Shown: piece after piece, positions 40,382 to 49,323 of the stretch
How the letters are laid out: the number at the start of each line of letters is the position of its first letter
Position numbering within the stretch: the stretch's first letter is position 1
Assembly (NCBI RefSeq): GCF_000285535.1
Contig: NZ_HE610986.1
Location: 337,760 to 401,759, forward strand
Reading direction: 5' to 3'
Source: Bacillus timonensis
Lineage (GTDB): Bacteria; Bacillota; Bacilli; Bacillales; Bacillaceae_L
DNA length: 64,000 nt
Made by a program: the position numbers and the translations under genes
Notes under the pieces: model-generated
Seen by the model: only the letters and a program-made list of their open reading frames with translations
Databases searched by the model: none
What the model was told of the DNA's origin: nothing

Positions 40382-40648
40382 TTAGGAATAGCTTCCTGGG
40401 CCTGTTAAAATTAACCCTACACCATTGTCATTCTCTTCTTTGTCTAACGTCAAGACTTCGGTTCCTGTTACACTTGGATCGAAGGCTACCTTAATTCCTT
40501 TGATTGTTTGAACACGGTCAAATTCATGTGGTTCCTCTATCGCTAAAGCAATTTGAGGTCCAGCATCGCTGCCTGGAACTGTGTATAAACGAATTCCCAC
40601 TGCGCCTGATTTTTCCAATAATTGCTTCGCTTCGTCAGTTATGTACAT
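40382..40648 (-). CDS. HesB/IscA-like protein lacking cysteines
   Basis: An 88-residue protein with the HesB/IscA fold signature: YITDEAKQLLEKSGAVGIRL, then PQIALAIEEPHEFDRVQTIK and IKVAFDPSVTG. Fe-S carriers of this family keep three Cys (GxCxG-type and a C-terminal CG-C). Here none is present: the first position reads GSDAGPQ and the C-terminus is TGPGSYS. It can therefore not hold a cluster in the usual way. AGGAGG precedes the ATG. First gene of the operon with the rhodanese. Confidence 0.8.
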   Translation of the reverse strand: MYITDEAKQLLEKSGAVGIRLYTVPGSDAGPQIALAIEEPHEFDRVQTIKGIKVAFDPSVTGTEVLTLDKEENDNGVGLILTGPGSYS

Positions 40649-40804
40649 TGCTTTCTCCTCCTATAAAACCGATATCATCATTATAAACATTATTCTGAAC
40701 ATACCCAACTAAAAGTCCTTCTTTAGTCAGTCTTTAAATAAAGAGAACTTACATATCAATTTTCATATAATTTTTCCTATGTCCACTTACCCATTCATAC
40801 TCTG

Positions 40805-41398
40805 TTAAATTTCTTCCGGCTTTTTTAGAAGAGCAAATGCGATAAAGGATAAAAACAATCCGCCTAAATAAAGGATAAATGAAAAGAAAATTAATCCTTG
40901 ATTTTCACTTAATAGTTGCATGATGACTAGTTCCTGACCATTTCGAAATGAAAATGCACTGATGATGGTAAGGATCATTAGAAACACATACGATCCTAAA
41001 ACAATTTTAGATTTCCCCGGCATATGAAAAGCCTGAAAGATCATTTCTCTTTTAAGTAATGAGTACCCCATAACTAACAAATAAAGAATTAATAACGGCC
41101 AAAAAACCATCGTATGAAATGAAATTCGTAAAATGGGGATTGCAATATATAAACCCATGGATATCAACATTAAAAAAGCAACCAAAGAGTTATACCTAAT
41201 TGTATTGGGGATCGTTTTATACCAATACCTAGCAATGCAAAGCAAGATGAATGTAGTCACCATCATTAATAAAAAAATACGAAAGGACCAATCTGGAATT
41301 GCACTTCCGAAGAAACCAAACATAACAGGGCCAATTAATAAACCTAAAGCATTGCCCTCAAAAAACTTAATTCTTTGTTCACTTTCCAAAAAACTCAA
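40805..41398 (-). CDS. hypothetical membrane protein
   Basis: A 197-residue protein with about six membrane helices (ALGLLIGPVMFGFFGSAIPD, IFLLMMVTTFILLCIARYWY, FWPLLILYLLVMGYSLLK and others). No family recognised. The TTG start has AGGAAAGG just upstream. Monocistronic; the 262-bp gap to the DapA-like gene shows no further ORF. Confidence 0.65.
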   Translation of the reverse strand: MSFLESEQRIKFFEGNALGLLIGPVMFGFFGSAIPDWSFRIFLLMMVTTFILLCIARYWYKTIPNTIRYNSLVAFLMLISMGLYIAIPILRISFHTMVFWPLLILYLLVMGYSLLKREMIFQAFHMPGKSKIVLGSYVFLMILTIISAFSFRNGQELVIMQLLSENQGLIFFSFILYLGGLFLSFIAFALLKKPEEI

Positions 41399-41661
41399 AC
41401 CTTTCCTAACTCTTTTCTACTATACTCTAATAGTCATTACTCATTTTGTAAATCTTAATTATTATACGAATATACCAAAAGAAGGTTTCAAATAAGCCTT
41501 CTAAAAAAACATTGGTATTTGACTCATAACCTTCTATTTTGAAACCGTAATATAAGTCTAACACTCGGAGAGATATAAGCAGGATTAATGCTTTTTTTGT
41601 GGAAATTATTTATCTAACAATGATAGTTTCGTTTAATAACTAGGATAAGGGTGAAAACATC

Positions 41662-42489
41662 ATGCTAACTGAAAATATTCATATTGCGGTACCAACCGCT
41701 TTTTTTGAAGATGAATCTTTGAATATTCAAGGGACAATCGGTCATATTAGAGACTTATATAAACAAGGAATAAGATCTGTTCTTGTCTCTGGAACTACTG
41801 GAGAACAGCATAGTCTAAGCCTCCCAGAGAAAATTGAATTAATAAACGGTCTAGAACGTGAAGAAGAACTCGTTACGAACATGGAAATCATATTTGGTGT
41901 ATCTTCAGTAAGACAGAAAGAGGCAGAGGAATTAGCGAAAAAGATTCATCATACAAAAATAGCAGGCATCATGCTTGGGTTTCCACCGTATATTATTCCA
42001 ACACAAGAAGAAGCACTCGTTTATACAAGGCGAATTATCCACCTTAGTCATAAACCTACCATACTATATAACAATCCAAGAAGAACTGGATTTGATTTAT
42101 CAGAACAAAGCATTATTCAATTAAGTAAAATAGACTCAGTGGTTGGAATAAAAGATGCTGGCAATAAAGAAAAAGTGACACGAATAAAACATGATTTGGG
42201 AAGGAATGATTTTTACTTTTATGCTGGTGGAGAAGTAGATTTAGAAGAGAAAATATCATATGGATATAATCGACTTTCCTCCATGGCTGGGAACGTTTTT
42301 CCGACAGAAATTAGTCAATGGTTGCAAAAAATGCTTATGAAGCAAAAAATAAGTAAACCCGAAATCGAACAAATCGAAAAGATGATGGAACAAGTTTATC
42401 AAGGAAATGCAATTGTGAATCTTAAAAAAATCCTTAATCAAAAGGGTGTTCCAATGGGGACTTGTAGGAGTCCAATAGGAAATCGTTAA
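41662..42489 (+). CDS. DapA family aldolase (dihydrodipicolinate synthase-like), C-terminus probably shortened
   Basis: A 275-residue TIM-barrel Schiff-base lyase. Motifs: VSGTTGEQHSLS (carboxylate binding), ILYNNPRRTG with the proton-relay Tyr, and VVGIKDAGN with the catalytic Lys. It joins or cleaves pyruvate-type substrates; true DapA versus another aldolase cannot be decided. It ends soon after MGTCRSP, about 20 residues short of family length. The frame continues past the TAA for 29 codons to a TGA that overlaps the next gene's ATG, so a nonsense mutation is likely. Confidence 0.82.
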   Translation: MLTENIHIAVPTAFFEDESLNIQGTIGHIRDLYKQGIRSVLVSGTTGEQHSLSLPEKIELINGLEREEELVTNMEIIFGVSSVRQKEAEELAKKIHHTKIAGIMLGFPPYIIPTQEEALVYTRRIIHLSHKPTILYNNPRRTGFDLSEQSIIQLSKIDSVVGIKDAGNKEKVTRIKHDLGRNDFYFYAGGEVDLEEKISYGYNRLSSMAGNVFPTEISQWLQKMLMKQKISKPEIEQIEKMMEQVYQGNAIVNLKKILNQKGVPMGTCRSPIGNR

Positions 42490-42575
42490 GTAGCTGCGGA
42501 ATTTCTTTTCAAACTTACCAGGTTCCTGCAACGAGTAAAACATTTCAATGTTATTTGCCAAAAGGAGGACGTATT

Positions 42576-43145
42576 ATGACACAGTACGGAAGAACAAGAA
42601 AAGTACTTTTAGACTTAGCAGTTACTTTAGATGGATTTATCGAAGGTCCAAAAGGGGAAATAGACTGGTGCATTATGGATTCCGATATGAATTTCAAGGA
42701 ATTCTTAAATCAAATAGATACTATTTTGTATGGAAGAAAAAGTTATGATTTATGGGGTACGTATACACCTGATATGGAAGTTTCTGATACAGAAAAAGAA
42801 ATTTGGGAATTGGTCCATAGTAAAGAGAAATATGTGTTTTCAAAGACACATAAAAGGTCCGAAAATAACGTTATATACATAAATGAAAATATTGTGGCTG
42901 AAATAAACAAATTGAAGAATAAACCAGGCAAAGATATTTGGCTTTATGGTGGATCAAGTCTAATTACAACCTTTGTAAACTCGGGACTTGTCGATGAATT
43001 TAGATTATCGGTTCACCCGATTGTTTTGGGTGAAGGAAAACCACTGTTTATCGATATTAAGCAAAGGCTTAATTTAAAACTAGTTGAAACAAAACGGTTT
43101 TCCTCTGGTGTAGTTCAACTATGTTATCACCTTAATGATAAGTAA
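42576..43145 (+). CDS. dihydrofolate reductase/RibD C-terminal family protein
   Basis: A 189-residue reductase-fold protein: LLDLAVTLDGFIEGPKGEID at the start, TILYGRKSYDLWGTY, DIWLYGGSSLITTFVNSGLV, and LSVHPIVLGEGKPLFID, the standard marks of the RibD_C/DHFR-like family. NADPH-dependent reduction is likely; substrate unknown. AAAAGGAGG precedes the ATG at 42576. It follows the DapA-like gene closely and was probably coupled to it. Confidence 0.88.
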   Translation: MTQYGRTRKVLLDLAVTLDGFIEGPKGEIDWCIMDSDMNFKEFLNQIDTILYGRKSYDLWGTYTPDMEVSDTEKEIWELVHSKEKYVFSKTHKRSENNVIYINENIVAEINKLKNKPGKDIWLYGGSSLITTFVNSGLVDEFRLSVHPIVLGEGKPLFIDIKQRLNLKLVETKRFSSGVVQLCYHLNDK

Positions 43146-43202
43146 CTGTTAAATGATCTAAGTTACAGATGGGTACGTTTTTTGAAGAAGGGTTGTGTGG
43201 AA

Positions 43203-43304
43203 ATGGACCATTACCATAATCCTCAAATTTGGAATGGTTTTGGAACCTTCAAGGAGGTACTCCAAGAGTTAAAGCTATTGTGGCAAAAGCCTATTCGATT
43301 TTAA
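43203..43304 (+). CDS. 33-residue ORF, possible remnant
   Basis: An ATG with a modest AAGGG upstream opens 33 codons: MDHYHNPQIWNGFGTFKEVL then QELKLLWQKPIRF. It reads like a protein N-terminus cut short and matches no family I know. It lies in the 189-bp gap before the hydrolase gene. Confidence 0.3.
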   Translation: MDHYHNPQIWNGFGTFKEVLQELKLLWQKPIRF

Positions 43305-43334
43305 AATACTAAAACGTTAAGGTGTGAGAAAATC

Positions 43335-43952
43335 GTGACTACTAATGATATTGTTGGTTCTAAAAGTATTCCTGTTAGATTAATTGAACAAAAAGAAGCA
43401 GTGAAAAATGTAGTTATTGTCTTACCTGGAGGTGGTTACACAACTCAAGCTCCATTGTTACACTTTACAACCGGGTTATTCTACTCTAAAGGTTTTGATG
43501 TTTTACATATTAACTATTCATTTAATAGTCAAGAGTTATCTGTTCTCAGTTCAGAGGATTTCGCAAGAGATGTACAACTTGCAATTGATCATGCCATAAA
43601 GAGCAAGGAATATAGTAATTATTATGTTGTCGCAAAATCAATTGGAACAAAAGCGTTAAGTTATTTGATAAAGAATACAATGTTCAAAAATGCAAAATTA
43701 GTATGGTTAACCCCAATTCTACAAAATGATGACGTATTTAACGCAATGCTCCATAGTGATAATAAGGGACTTTGTATTATAGGTGATAAAGATCGTTGTT
43801 TTATTGAGGAGCGCTTTGAAAAATTGAAAAACAATCATAATCTAGTATTAAAGGTAGTGAATGGTGGAAATCACGGTTTGGAGCTTGATAAAGAGCCAAT
43901 AAAATCGATTGAAATATTAAAAAATGTAATTTCTGATATAAATGAGTTCTAA
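43335..43952 (+). CDS. alpha/beta hydrolase
   Basis: A 205-residue alpha/beta hydrolase fold: VVIVLPGGGYTTQAPLLHFT (oxyanion loop), nucleophile Ser in VVAKSIGTKAL (usual GxSxG reduced to AKSIG), Asp in IIGDKDRCF and His in VNGGNHGLEL. Complete triad, so likely an active esterase-like enzyme. GTG start with AAGGTG upstream. Its terminator at 44003 belongs to the conserved-loop family. Confidence 0.8.
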   Translation: MTTNDIVGSKSIPVRLIEQKEAVKNVVIVLPGGGYTTQAPLLHFTTGLFYSKGFDVLHINYSFNSQELSVLSSEDFARDVQLAIDHAIKSKEYSNYYVVAKSIGTKALSYLIKNTMFKNAKLVWLTPILQNDDVFNAMLHSDNKGLCIIGDKDRCFIEERFEKLKNNHNLVLKVVNGGNHGLELDKEPIKSIEILKNVISDINEF

Positions 43953-44002
43953 TAGCTTTCTGGGTATATTTAGTAAAGATGGCTTTTTACTATTAGACAA
44001 AC

Positions 44003-44040
44003 GGGTGCTATTCTGCTAAAAGGATAAGTGCCCTTTTTTT
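44003..44040 (+). terminator. terminator of the hydrolase gene (divergent copy of the conserved-loop type)
   Basis: GGGTGCTATTC ... GGATAAGTGCCC followed by TTTTTTT. The left arm GGTGCTATTC-TGCT matches copy 3 at 54745, the right arm has drifted. Confidence 0.7.
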
Positions 44041-44216
44041 GTTAAACAGGTTAACGTGTCTTAAAAAGAAAATTACGGTTTGTGGAGAAAAAGAGGATAA
44101 AAATGTCGACGACCTTATTGGTTGATGGGATTTTTTAATAAAACCATGACCAACTCATACATAGAAGAGGTAATTTATGGGGATGGTATTTATAGTTTCT
44201 ATTTTGGAGGTTACTT

Positions 44217-45239
44217 ATGGAGAAAAAGGGATCCCAGATAAGGTTAACTGCGGGTGAGATCGCTCAACTTTGGGTGCAATATTTAAATGATAGCGGTAGT
44301 AAATGTGTCCTCACATATTTCTTAGAAAAAGCAGAGGATGACGAAATCAAACCGATTATTGAATATGCTTTAGAGTTATCTACATCACACATAGAAATCG
44401 TTACTTCTATATTAACGGAGGAAAAAAATAAAGTTCCTTACGGGTTTAACATTGAAGAGGATGTGGATGTAACTGCTCCAAGATTATATTCTGACGGTTT
44501 TGTACTGAATTATATCAACCAGATGTCAAAGGTCGGGCTTACCTTATATGGGGCAGCTGTAGCAGCATCTGTAAGAAATGACATCAGAGCTTATTACATG
44601 GACTGCCTTACGGAAACAATGGAATTATATAAACGTTCAACAGAATTATTATTATCAAAAGGATTGTTTATTAGATCTCCTAGCATGCCTAATTTAGAGA
44701 AGATTGAGTTCGTAAAAAAGCAATGGTTTATGTTAGATGTTTTTGGAGAAAAAAGACCGTTAATTGCTGCCGAAGTCGATAATTTATTTGCCAATCTGCA
44801 AAGAAATGCTCTCGGAGTAGCTGTACTCACTGGATTCAGTCAGGTTGCACAGGATAAGGATGTAAAAAAATTCTTTTTAAAGGGTCTGGAAATTGGAAAT
44901 AAACACATAAAAGTATTTAGAGGAAAATTAGAGGAAAGTAAACTCCCTGCACCGATGGGGTGGGATTCCGAAGTCACAAACAGTACCACAAAAACCTTTT
45001 CTGATAAACTCATGATGTTCATGACATCCGGATTGATTGCGATGAGTGTTGGTTATTATGGTACAGCTGTCAGTCAAAGTCCGAGAGGGGATCTTGCTTC
45101 AATGTATAACAGGCTATCCTTAGAAGTACAAATGTATTCTGAGGATGGGGCGAATATTATGATAAAAAACAGCTGGATGGAACAGCCCCCAATGGCATCC
45201 GATCGTGATGAATTAATCAGAGAAAAGAATCAATCATAA
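44217..45239 (+). CDS. DUF3231 family protein
   Basis: A 340-residue two-repeat DUF3231 protein, paralogous to the gene at 9547: RLTAGEIAQLWVQYLNDSGS at the start matches the first-half pattern, and LEKIEFVKKQWFMLDVFGEK begins the second half; both end with 'EDGANIMI ... W-x-E-Q/K-P-P-x-A-x-D-R'. Helical, possibly ferritin-like. GGAGG precedes the ATG. Confidence 0.85.
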   Translation: MEKKGSQIRLTAGEIAQLWVQYLNDSGSKCVLTYFLEKAEDDEIKPIIEYALELSTSHIEIVTSILTEEKNKVPYGFNIEEDVDVTAPRLYSDGFVLNYINQMSKVGLTLYGAAVAASVRNDIRAYYMDCLTETMELYKRSTELLLSKGLFIRSPSMPNLEKIEFVKKQWFMLDVFGEKRPLIAAEVDNLFANLQRNALGVAVLTGFSQVAQDKDVKKFFLKGLEIGNKHIKVFRGKLEESKLPAPMGWDSEVTNSTTKTFSDKLMMFMTSGLIAMSVGYYGTAVSQSPRGDLASMYNRLSLEVQMYSEDGANIMIKNSWMEQPPMASDRDELIREKNQS

Positions 45240-45244
45240 CTATT

Positions 45245-45281
45245 CAGGCCCTTCTGTAATTTACCAAAAGGGCCTTGTTTT
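45245..45281. terminator. terminator after the DUF3231 gene
   Basis: CAGGCCCTT / AAGGGCCTTG stem, loop of 14 bases, then TTTT. Confidence 0.8.
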
Positions 45282-45295
45282 AATGGATTTAGTCT

Positions 45296-45371
45296 ATTAT
45301 TGGCAAACCCTAACGGATTATCATCTGGGTCATAGAAAGTAAAAAGTCTACTCGCCCCTTCTTGTGAGTCT
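45296..45371 (-). pseudogene. remnant of a VOC gene (C-terminal end)
   Basis: On the minus strand an open frame reads EGASRLFTFYDPDDNPLGFA, the typical C-terminal strand of a glyoxalase-fold protein ('FxDPDGNxxx'). No N-terminal part, start or ribosome binding site is present: upstream is the GNAT stop, downstream the DUF3231 terminator. It is the tail of a deleted gene. Confidence 0.6.
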
Positions 45372-45377
45372 GAAGAT

Positions 45378-45839
45378 TTATAAATCTATTGCGTAAATGC
45401 GAGAGCTCGCTCCCCAAGGGTGATAACCTGTACCAATATGGGTAAACCCGTATTTTTCATAGAGTCCAATATGATCTGTACATAGGTAGAGGTTAGAAAA
45501 GCCACCTGCTTGAGCATCCCGTTTTGCCTGTTCTAACAGAAGAGACCCATAATCATTTCCTCGATATTCCTCTTCTATGTAGACAGCACACACCCAAGGG
45601 TACAAATCCATCCTGCTAATAAAGTCATTTGTAATTAGTCCTGCGCAGCCAATTATTTTTTCATTATCTATCAAGAGGTACCATTGAGGCAATGGATTCT
45701 GGCTCATTATACAATGTTCAATACAGTCTTCATACACCTTCATACTTTGTTCATTTGCCCATTTGCTTTGAAAATATATTATAGCCCTTTTCATATATGT
45801 TGGATTTTCTTTAATCGAAATTATTTTCATTTTTTCCAT
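45378..45839 (-). CDS. GNAT family N-acetyltransferase
   Basis: A 153-residue acetyltransferase: QWYLLIDNEKIIGCAGLI, WVCAVYIEEEYRGNDYGSLL (motif A, with YRGNDYGS for the usual RGxGxG), LYLCTDHIGLYEKYGFTHIG. The motif A changes still allow CoA binding in relatives. Substrate unknown. GGAGG precedes the ATG; the serine hydrolase gene lies 21 bases upstream on the same strand. Confidence 0.87.
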   Translation of the reverse strand: MEKMKIISIKENPTYMKRAIIYFQSKWANEQSMKVYEDCIEHCIMSQNPLPQWYLLIDNEKIIGCAGLITNDFISRMDLYPWVCAVYIEEEYRGNDYGSLLLEQAKRDAQAGGFSNLYLCTDHIGLYEKYGFTHIGTGYHPWGASSRIYAIDL

Positions 45840-45860
45840 ACCTCCAGTTTAACCATAAGG

Positions 45861-46898
45861 TTATATTTCAAGGGATTGGTATATATCACCGATAATCCCT
45901 TCCATTTGGTGAACACCTAATTCAGCGTTTGTCATTATCACCACACCGATCTCTCTTTGAGGAAATGCCACCATCATACATTGGAACCCTACGCCCCATC
46001 CAAGTGAGGAAATTTCAAGTTCTGTTTCTATCCCGTTTAAAAAAACTCCTAATCCGCTCCAACTTTTATCTTTTTGAGGGCTTATCATTTCCTTTGCTGC
46101 GCCCCTAGAAATGCCAACTTTACAATCACCTTTTAAAGCATTCATTAATTCCAAGACTAAATGGGCAAGATCTGAAGTGGTTGTCCATAATCCCGAAGCC
46201 GCTGGATAAGGATAGACCGGATAGGTTCCATTTACTATTTGACCATTTTTGTTATGTCCGCTAGAAAAGTTTCCACTACCAACATCTGAGGTATGTGTAA
46301 CAAAAAAGCTATTTCCCATCTTCAATGGTTTGAATAGAAGCTCGTTCACAACCTGCTTGAATGGCTTTTTAGTAACGTCTTCTATAAGTTGCTGGATCAT
46401 GCAAAAGCCTGCATCAGAATAATGAAATTCACTTTCAGGTTCATATTTTACTTCAATTGGTTCGTTGCAATAAGGTGTTCTTCCCTCTAAAAGAGCAACC
46501 ATTGAAGGTGTATCTTTGCTTGTTTTTAGTTCTGCGAAACTACCATCAGGATCTATAATTCCGGATTGATGGCTGAGCAAGTTTCTTAAAGTAACCTTTT
46601 TCTTTTTTGTGTATTTATTTTCAGCTACTTTCCAAGATTGTAATTTGATGTTCACATTCTCATCTAAATCAAGGAGGGCTAGTTCAGTTAGTTTTATTAC
46701 CAACATTCCAGTTACAAACTTACTGATTGAACAAGCACTAAAAATAGTATTATCCGCCACATTTTCGGCACTCCCTGATTCTAGGACGCCATAGTTTTTT
46801 ATGGCACTGATTTGACCTTTTTCAATTAATGAAACGCTTAAACCCGGTACACGATAATGTTCCATAAGCTTTATAATGTTTATATTTTTGAATTTCAT
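45861..46898 (-). CDS. serine hydrolase (class C beta-lactamase-like)
   Basis: A 345-residue penicillin-binding-protein-fold hydrolase. Catalytic Ser and Lys lie in FSACSISKFVTG (SxxK), the second motif is HYSDAGFCMIQ (YSD in place of YxN), and the C-terminus ends with the third-motif region LEISSLGWGVGFQC. No signal peptide, so probably an intracellular esterase/peptidase. AGGACGGAG stands before the ATG. Confidence 0.87.
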   Translation of the reverse strand: MKFKNINIIKLMEHYRVPGLSVSLIEKGQISAIKNYGVLESGSAENVADNTIFSACSISKFVTGMLVIKLTELALLDLDENVNIKLQSWKVAENKYTKKKKVTLRNLLSHQSGIIDPDGSFAELKTSKDTPSMVALLEGRTPYCNEPIEVKYEPESEFHYSDAGFCMIQQLIEDVTKKPFKQVVNELLFKPLKMGNSFFVTHTSDVGSGNFSSGHNKNGQIVNGTYPVYPYPAASGLWTTTSDLAHLVLELMNALKGDCKVGISRGAAKEMISPQKDKSWSGLGVFLNGIETELEISSLGWGVGFQCMMVAFPQREIGVVIMTNAELGVHQMEGIIGDIYQSLEI

Positions 46899-46957
46899 AG
46901 ATAACTCCGTCCTTAAAATTCATATTAGATAATTCAATAAAAATAGGAGGATACCTT

Positions 46958-47038
46958 GTGCATATTGCTATCCTTACTAAGCCAATATCAAAGATTCGTA
47001 CCCATACTGGAAGAAAGTATGAAACCTTAGTTAGGTAG
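46958..47038 (+). CDS. 26-residue orphan ORF with strong ribosome binding site
   Basis: A GTG eight bases after AGGAGG opens 26 codons, MHIAILTKPISKIRTHTGRK and six more residues, before TAG. It points into the 3' end of the MFS gene on the other strand. It looks like the start of a larger gene cut off by rearrangement. No family can be named from so little. Confidence 0.3.
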   Translation: MHIAILTKPISKIRTHTGRKYETLVR

Positions 47039-48250
47039 GGATTTTTCCTCAATATTGGCATCAATAAACCTGAAGTATGGCAGAAAAATCCCTAATAAAG
47101 ACATCGTACAAATAACTGAACCTATCAAAAAGTACATAGGACGTATTCCCCAGATTTCGCCTAAAAAACTACCAACGAAAACTCCTAATGGCATTGCACC
47201 TCTAATGATAAATAGCCGAACTGAGGACACTTTTCCCATTAAGTGGTCTGGCACCGTTTGCTGAAATATCGTTATATTTTGCACACTAAAAAATGCCATA
47301 GCGATTCCTGCAATAACCTCGGTAAAAAGTGCAAAAATGATACTGTGATTCATACCTAACGAAATAAATGTCAGACCCCCTATTACTAAAGCGCCTAACA
47401 TTATTACTCTACGACTTTTATAGGTGAATTTTCCAACAATCAGTGAACCAATTACATACCCTAATGGGAAACTTGCCATAAAATATCCATACTCAGTAAT
47501 GCTCCCCGATAATTCATCTGTTACATAAGGAAGTGTAATGACCATCGTTACTCCTACTCCAAACTGAACAAAAGCTAAAAAAATACCTAACCAAACGATA
47601 ATTGGTTGTTTAAAAAAATAGGATATTCCATCTACAAATTGTTCAACCCACGTCCTTCGTACATTGTGAGAAACCCTTGTTTCTTGAATAAATAGTAATA
47701 GTATTCCACTTATGAAAAGAACGGCACTAACAAAAATGAGTGTATAGGTGACACCTAAATACTCAACAACAAATCCCCCCATTATCGGAGCAAGGAATGT
47801 CATTAATCGAACTGTTCCATCTCTATAGGCATTCGCCGTACTTAATTGATCTTTGGAAACAATAGTTGGTGTTATTGCTTGATTAGCAGGTGTATAGATT
47901 GGAGTAATTAAACCAACAATGATTTGAACTGCATAAATATGCCAAGGTTCGAGATTCCCTAATCCTAATGCAGCAAGCGGAACTAGGAATATTAACCCTC
48001 GCATCCATTGAGAAAATATCATGGTCCACTTTCTACTCCACCTATCAATAAATGGACCTATGAACAATTGAAGGATAAGTGAAGGTATAAAATAGAGTAG
48101 CCACATACTTCCTAATGCCATTGTGGAATTGGTAAGCTGATAGATAAGAATAGAATTACTAAACGTACCAAAAGCGCCACCTAATTCAGAAATCGCATTC
48201 CCAACCCAAATAAAGACAAATGAACGATTTTTTAAAATACTACTGCTCAC
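47027..48250 (-). CDS. MFS transporter
   Basis: A 407-residue MFS protein of the 'MFS_3'/macrolide-efflux-like branch: NRSFVFIWVGNAISELGGAF at the start, loop 2 motif GPFIDRWSRKWTMIFSQWMR, and the long central loop THE RVSHNVRRTWVEQFVDGISYF region. Likely drug or metabolite export. Complete length. The Nudix gene lies 48 bases upstream on the same strand. Confidence 0.86.
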   Translation of the reverse strand: MSSSILKNRSFVFIWVGNAISELGGAFGTFSNSILIYQLTNSTMALGSMWLLYFIPSLILQLFIGPFIDRWSRKWTMIFSQWMRGLIFLVPLAALGLGNLEPWHIYAVQIIVGLITPIYTPANQAITPTIVSKDQLSTANAYRDGTVRLMTFLAPIMGGFVVEYLGVTYTLIFVSAVLFISGILLLFIQETRVSHNVRRTWVEQFVDGISYFFKQPIIVWLGIFLAFVQFGVGVTMVITLPYVTDELSGSITEYGYFMASFPLGYVIGSLIVGKFTYKSRRVIMLGALVIGGLTFISLGMNHSIIFALFTEVIAGIAMAFFSVQNITIFQQTVPDHLMGKVSSVRLFIIRGAMPLGVFVGSFLGEIWGIRPMYFLIGSVICTMSLLGIFLPYFRFIDANIEEKSLPN

Positions 48251-48298
48251 ATCAATCCTCCCAAATTACAGATCTAGATACATGAATGTTAGTTAAAT

Positions 48299-48724
48299 TT
48301 ATAATCCTATAAGAAGTGCCTCAGCTTCCTTTATACTATCAATTAACCAAATCGGAGCTTTGGGATGGTTAACTATGTCTTCAGTCGTCATCCAATATAC
48401 TGAATCAACTTCATCTGGGCTTTTAGCAAAAGGTTCACCTTCTTTGAACTCACATAAGAAAACGATATCAATTACTTCGCTCCCATCCTCTAATTTGAAT
48501 GAGGTGTTTCTTACATAGTCCATCTTTTCTTTTACCATCACTCCTACTTCTTCGAACAGTTCTCTCCTTAAATTTCTCTCTAAAAGATTTGTAGAAATAC
48601 CTTTTTCTACGGTTCCGCCTACCAGAGACAGTAGACCACCAGCATGACCTTCTTTTAAACTACGTTCAATAATTAACCATTTGCCTTCCCTATTAACTGC
48701 TCCCTCAACATTAACATGGAACAT
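48299..48724 (-). CDS. Nudix hydrolase
   Basis: A 141-residue Nudix protein: HVNVEGAVNREGKWLIIERS, then the box GGTVEKGISTNLLERNLRRE followed by LFEEVGV. It is slightly irregular: x-E-K-G-I in place of the usual E-x-G-E before the helix, so the first glutamate is missing, but RELFEEVG is intact. Substrate unknown. It precedes the MFS gene and follows the kinase-like gene by 29 bases, so the three may form one transcript. Confidence 0.83.
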   Translation of the reverse strand: MFHVNVEGAVNREGKWLIIERSLKEGHAGGLLSLVGGTVEKGISTNLLERNLRRELFEEVGVMVKEKMDYVRNTSFKLEDGSEVIDIVFLCEFKEGEPFAKSPDEVDSVYWMTTEDIVNHPKAPIWLIDSIKEAEALLIGL

Positions 48725-48753
48725 TTACAAACCACCTTTTATGGAAAATAGCA

Positions 48754-49260
48754 TTATTTGACCTTTTCTAAAAACTGTTTTACTTCTTTCGGAGATTTTA
48801 AAATGATTACTTGTTTTTCCCTAGACAATTGATTGAGCCTCTTTACTATTTCTGGTCTTTTCTTTTTTGGATAACTCCAAATCCACTTAAAAAAGTCCAA
48901 ATTAACTCTTTCTATGCACCCTTCTGCCATATCTGGCCTTGTCCTATTTCGGTACTGTAATATTCTTTTGATGGCACGGTAGGCACAGATTGTTCTATGT
49001 GTATCTAAAAAAATAATAGTATCTGCCGCATTAAGTCGTATTTCCATGGTACCGCCGTAATTTCCATCAATAATCCATTCCGATTTTTTCACCATTTCTT
49101 TCTGAACTTTTCTTTGTTCAGCCTTTGGAACCCCAACCCAATTAGGCTTCCAAAAAAGTGCATCAAGGTGATAGACTTTTATATTTAACTTTTTACCTAA
49201 TTGTCTTGCTAGTGTGGATTTCCCTGATCCACCTGAGCCTATAAGTACCACCTTATTCAT
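48754..49260 (-). CDS. P-loop kinase-like protein (topology modulation/FlaR-like)
   Basis: A 168-residue paralogue of the protein at 20460: Walker A IGSGGSGKSTLARQ, HLDALFWKPNWVGVPKAEQR, WIIDGNYGGTMEIRLNAADT, and the arginine-rich YRNRTRPDMAEGC lid. Small-molecule kinase activity is likely, substrate unknown. AAGGGGAAAACAG precedes the ATG. Confidence 0.85.
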   Translation of the reverse strand: MNKVVLIGSGGSGKSTLARQLGKKLNIKVYHLDALFWKPNWVGVPKAEQRKVQKEMVKKSEWIIDGNYGGTMEIRLNAADTIIFLDTHRTICAYRAIKRILQYRNRTRPDMAEGCIERVNLDFFKWIWSYPKKKRPEIVKRLNQLSREKQVIILKSPKEVKQFLEKVK

Positions 49261-49323
49261 CTGTTTTCCCCTTATAATCTTTTATTTATATTATCTAATA
49301 ACCTTGTTTTCTCTTTAGTCTTT

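Noticed and set aside
46822-47064. 80-codon minus-strand ORF between the serine hydrolase and MFS genes
   Set aside because: Overlaps both genes in another frame; no coding character.
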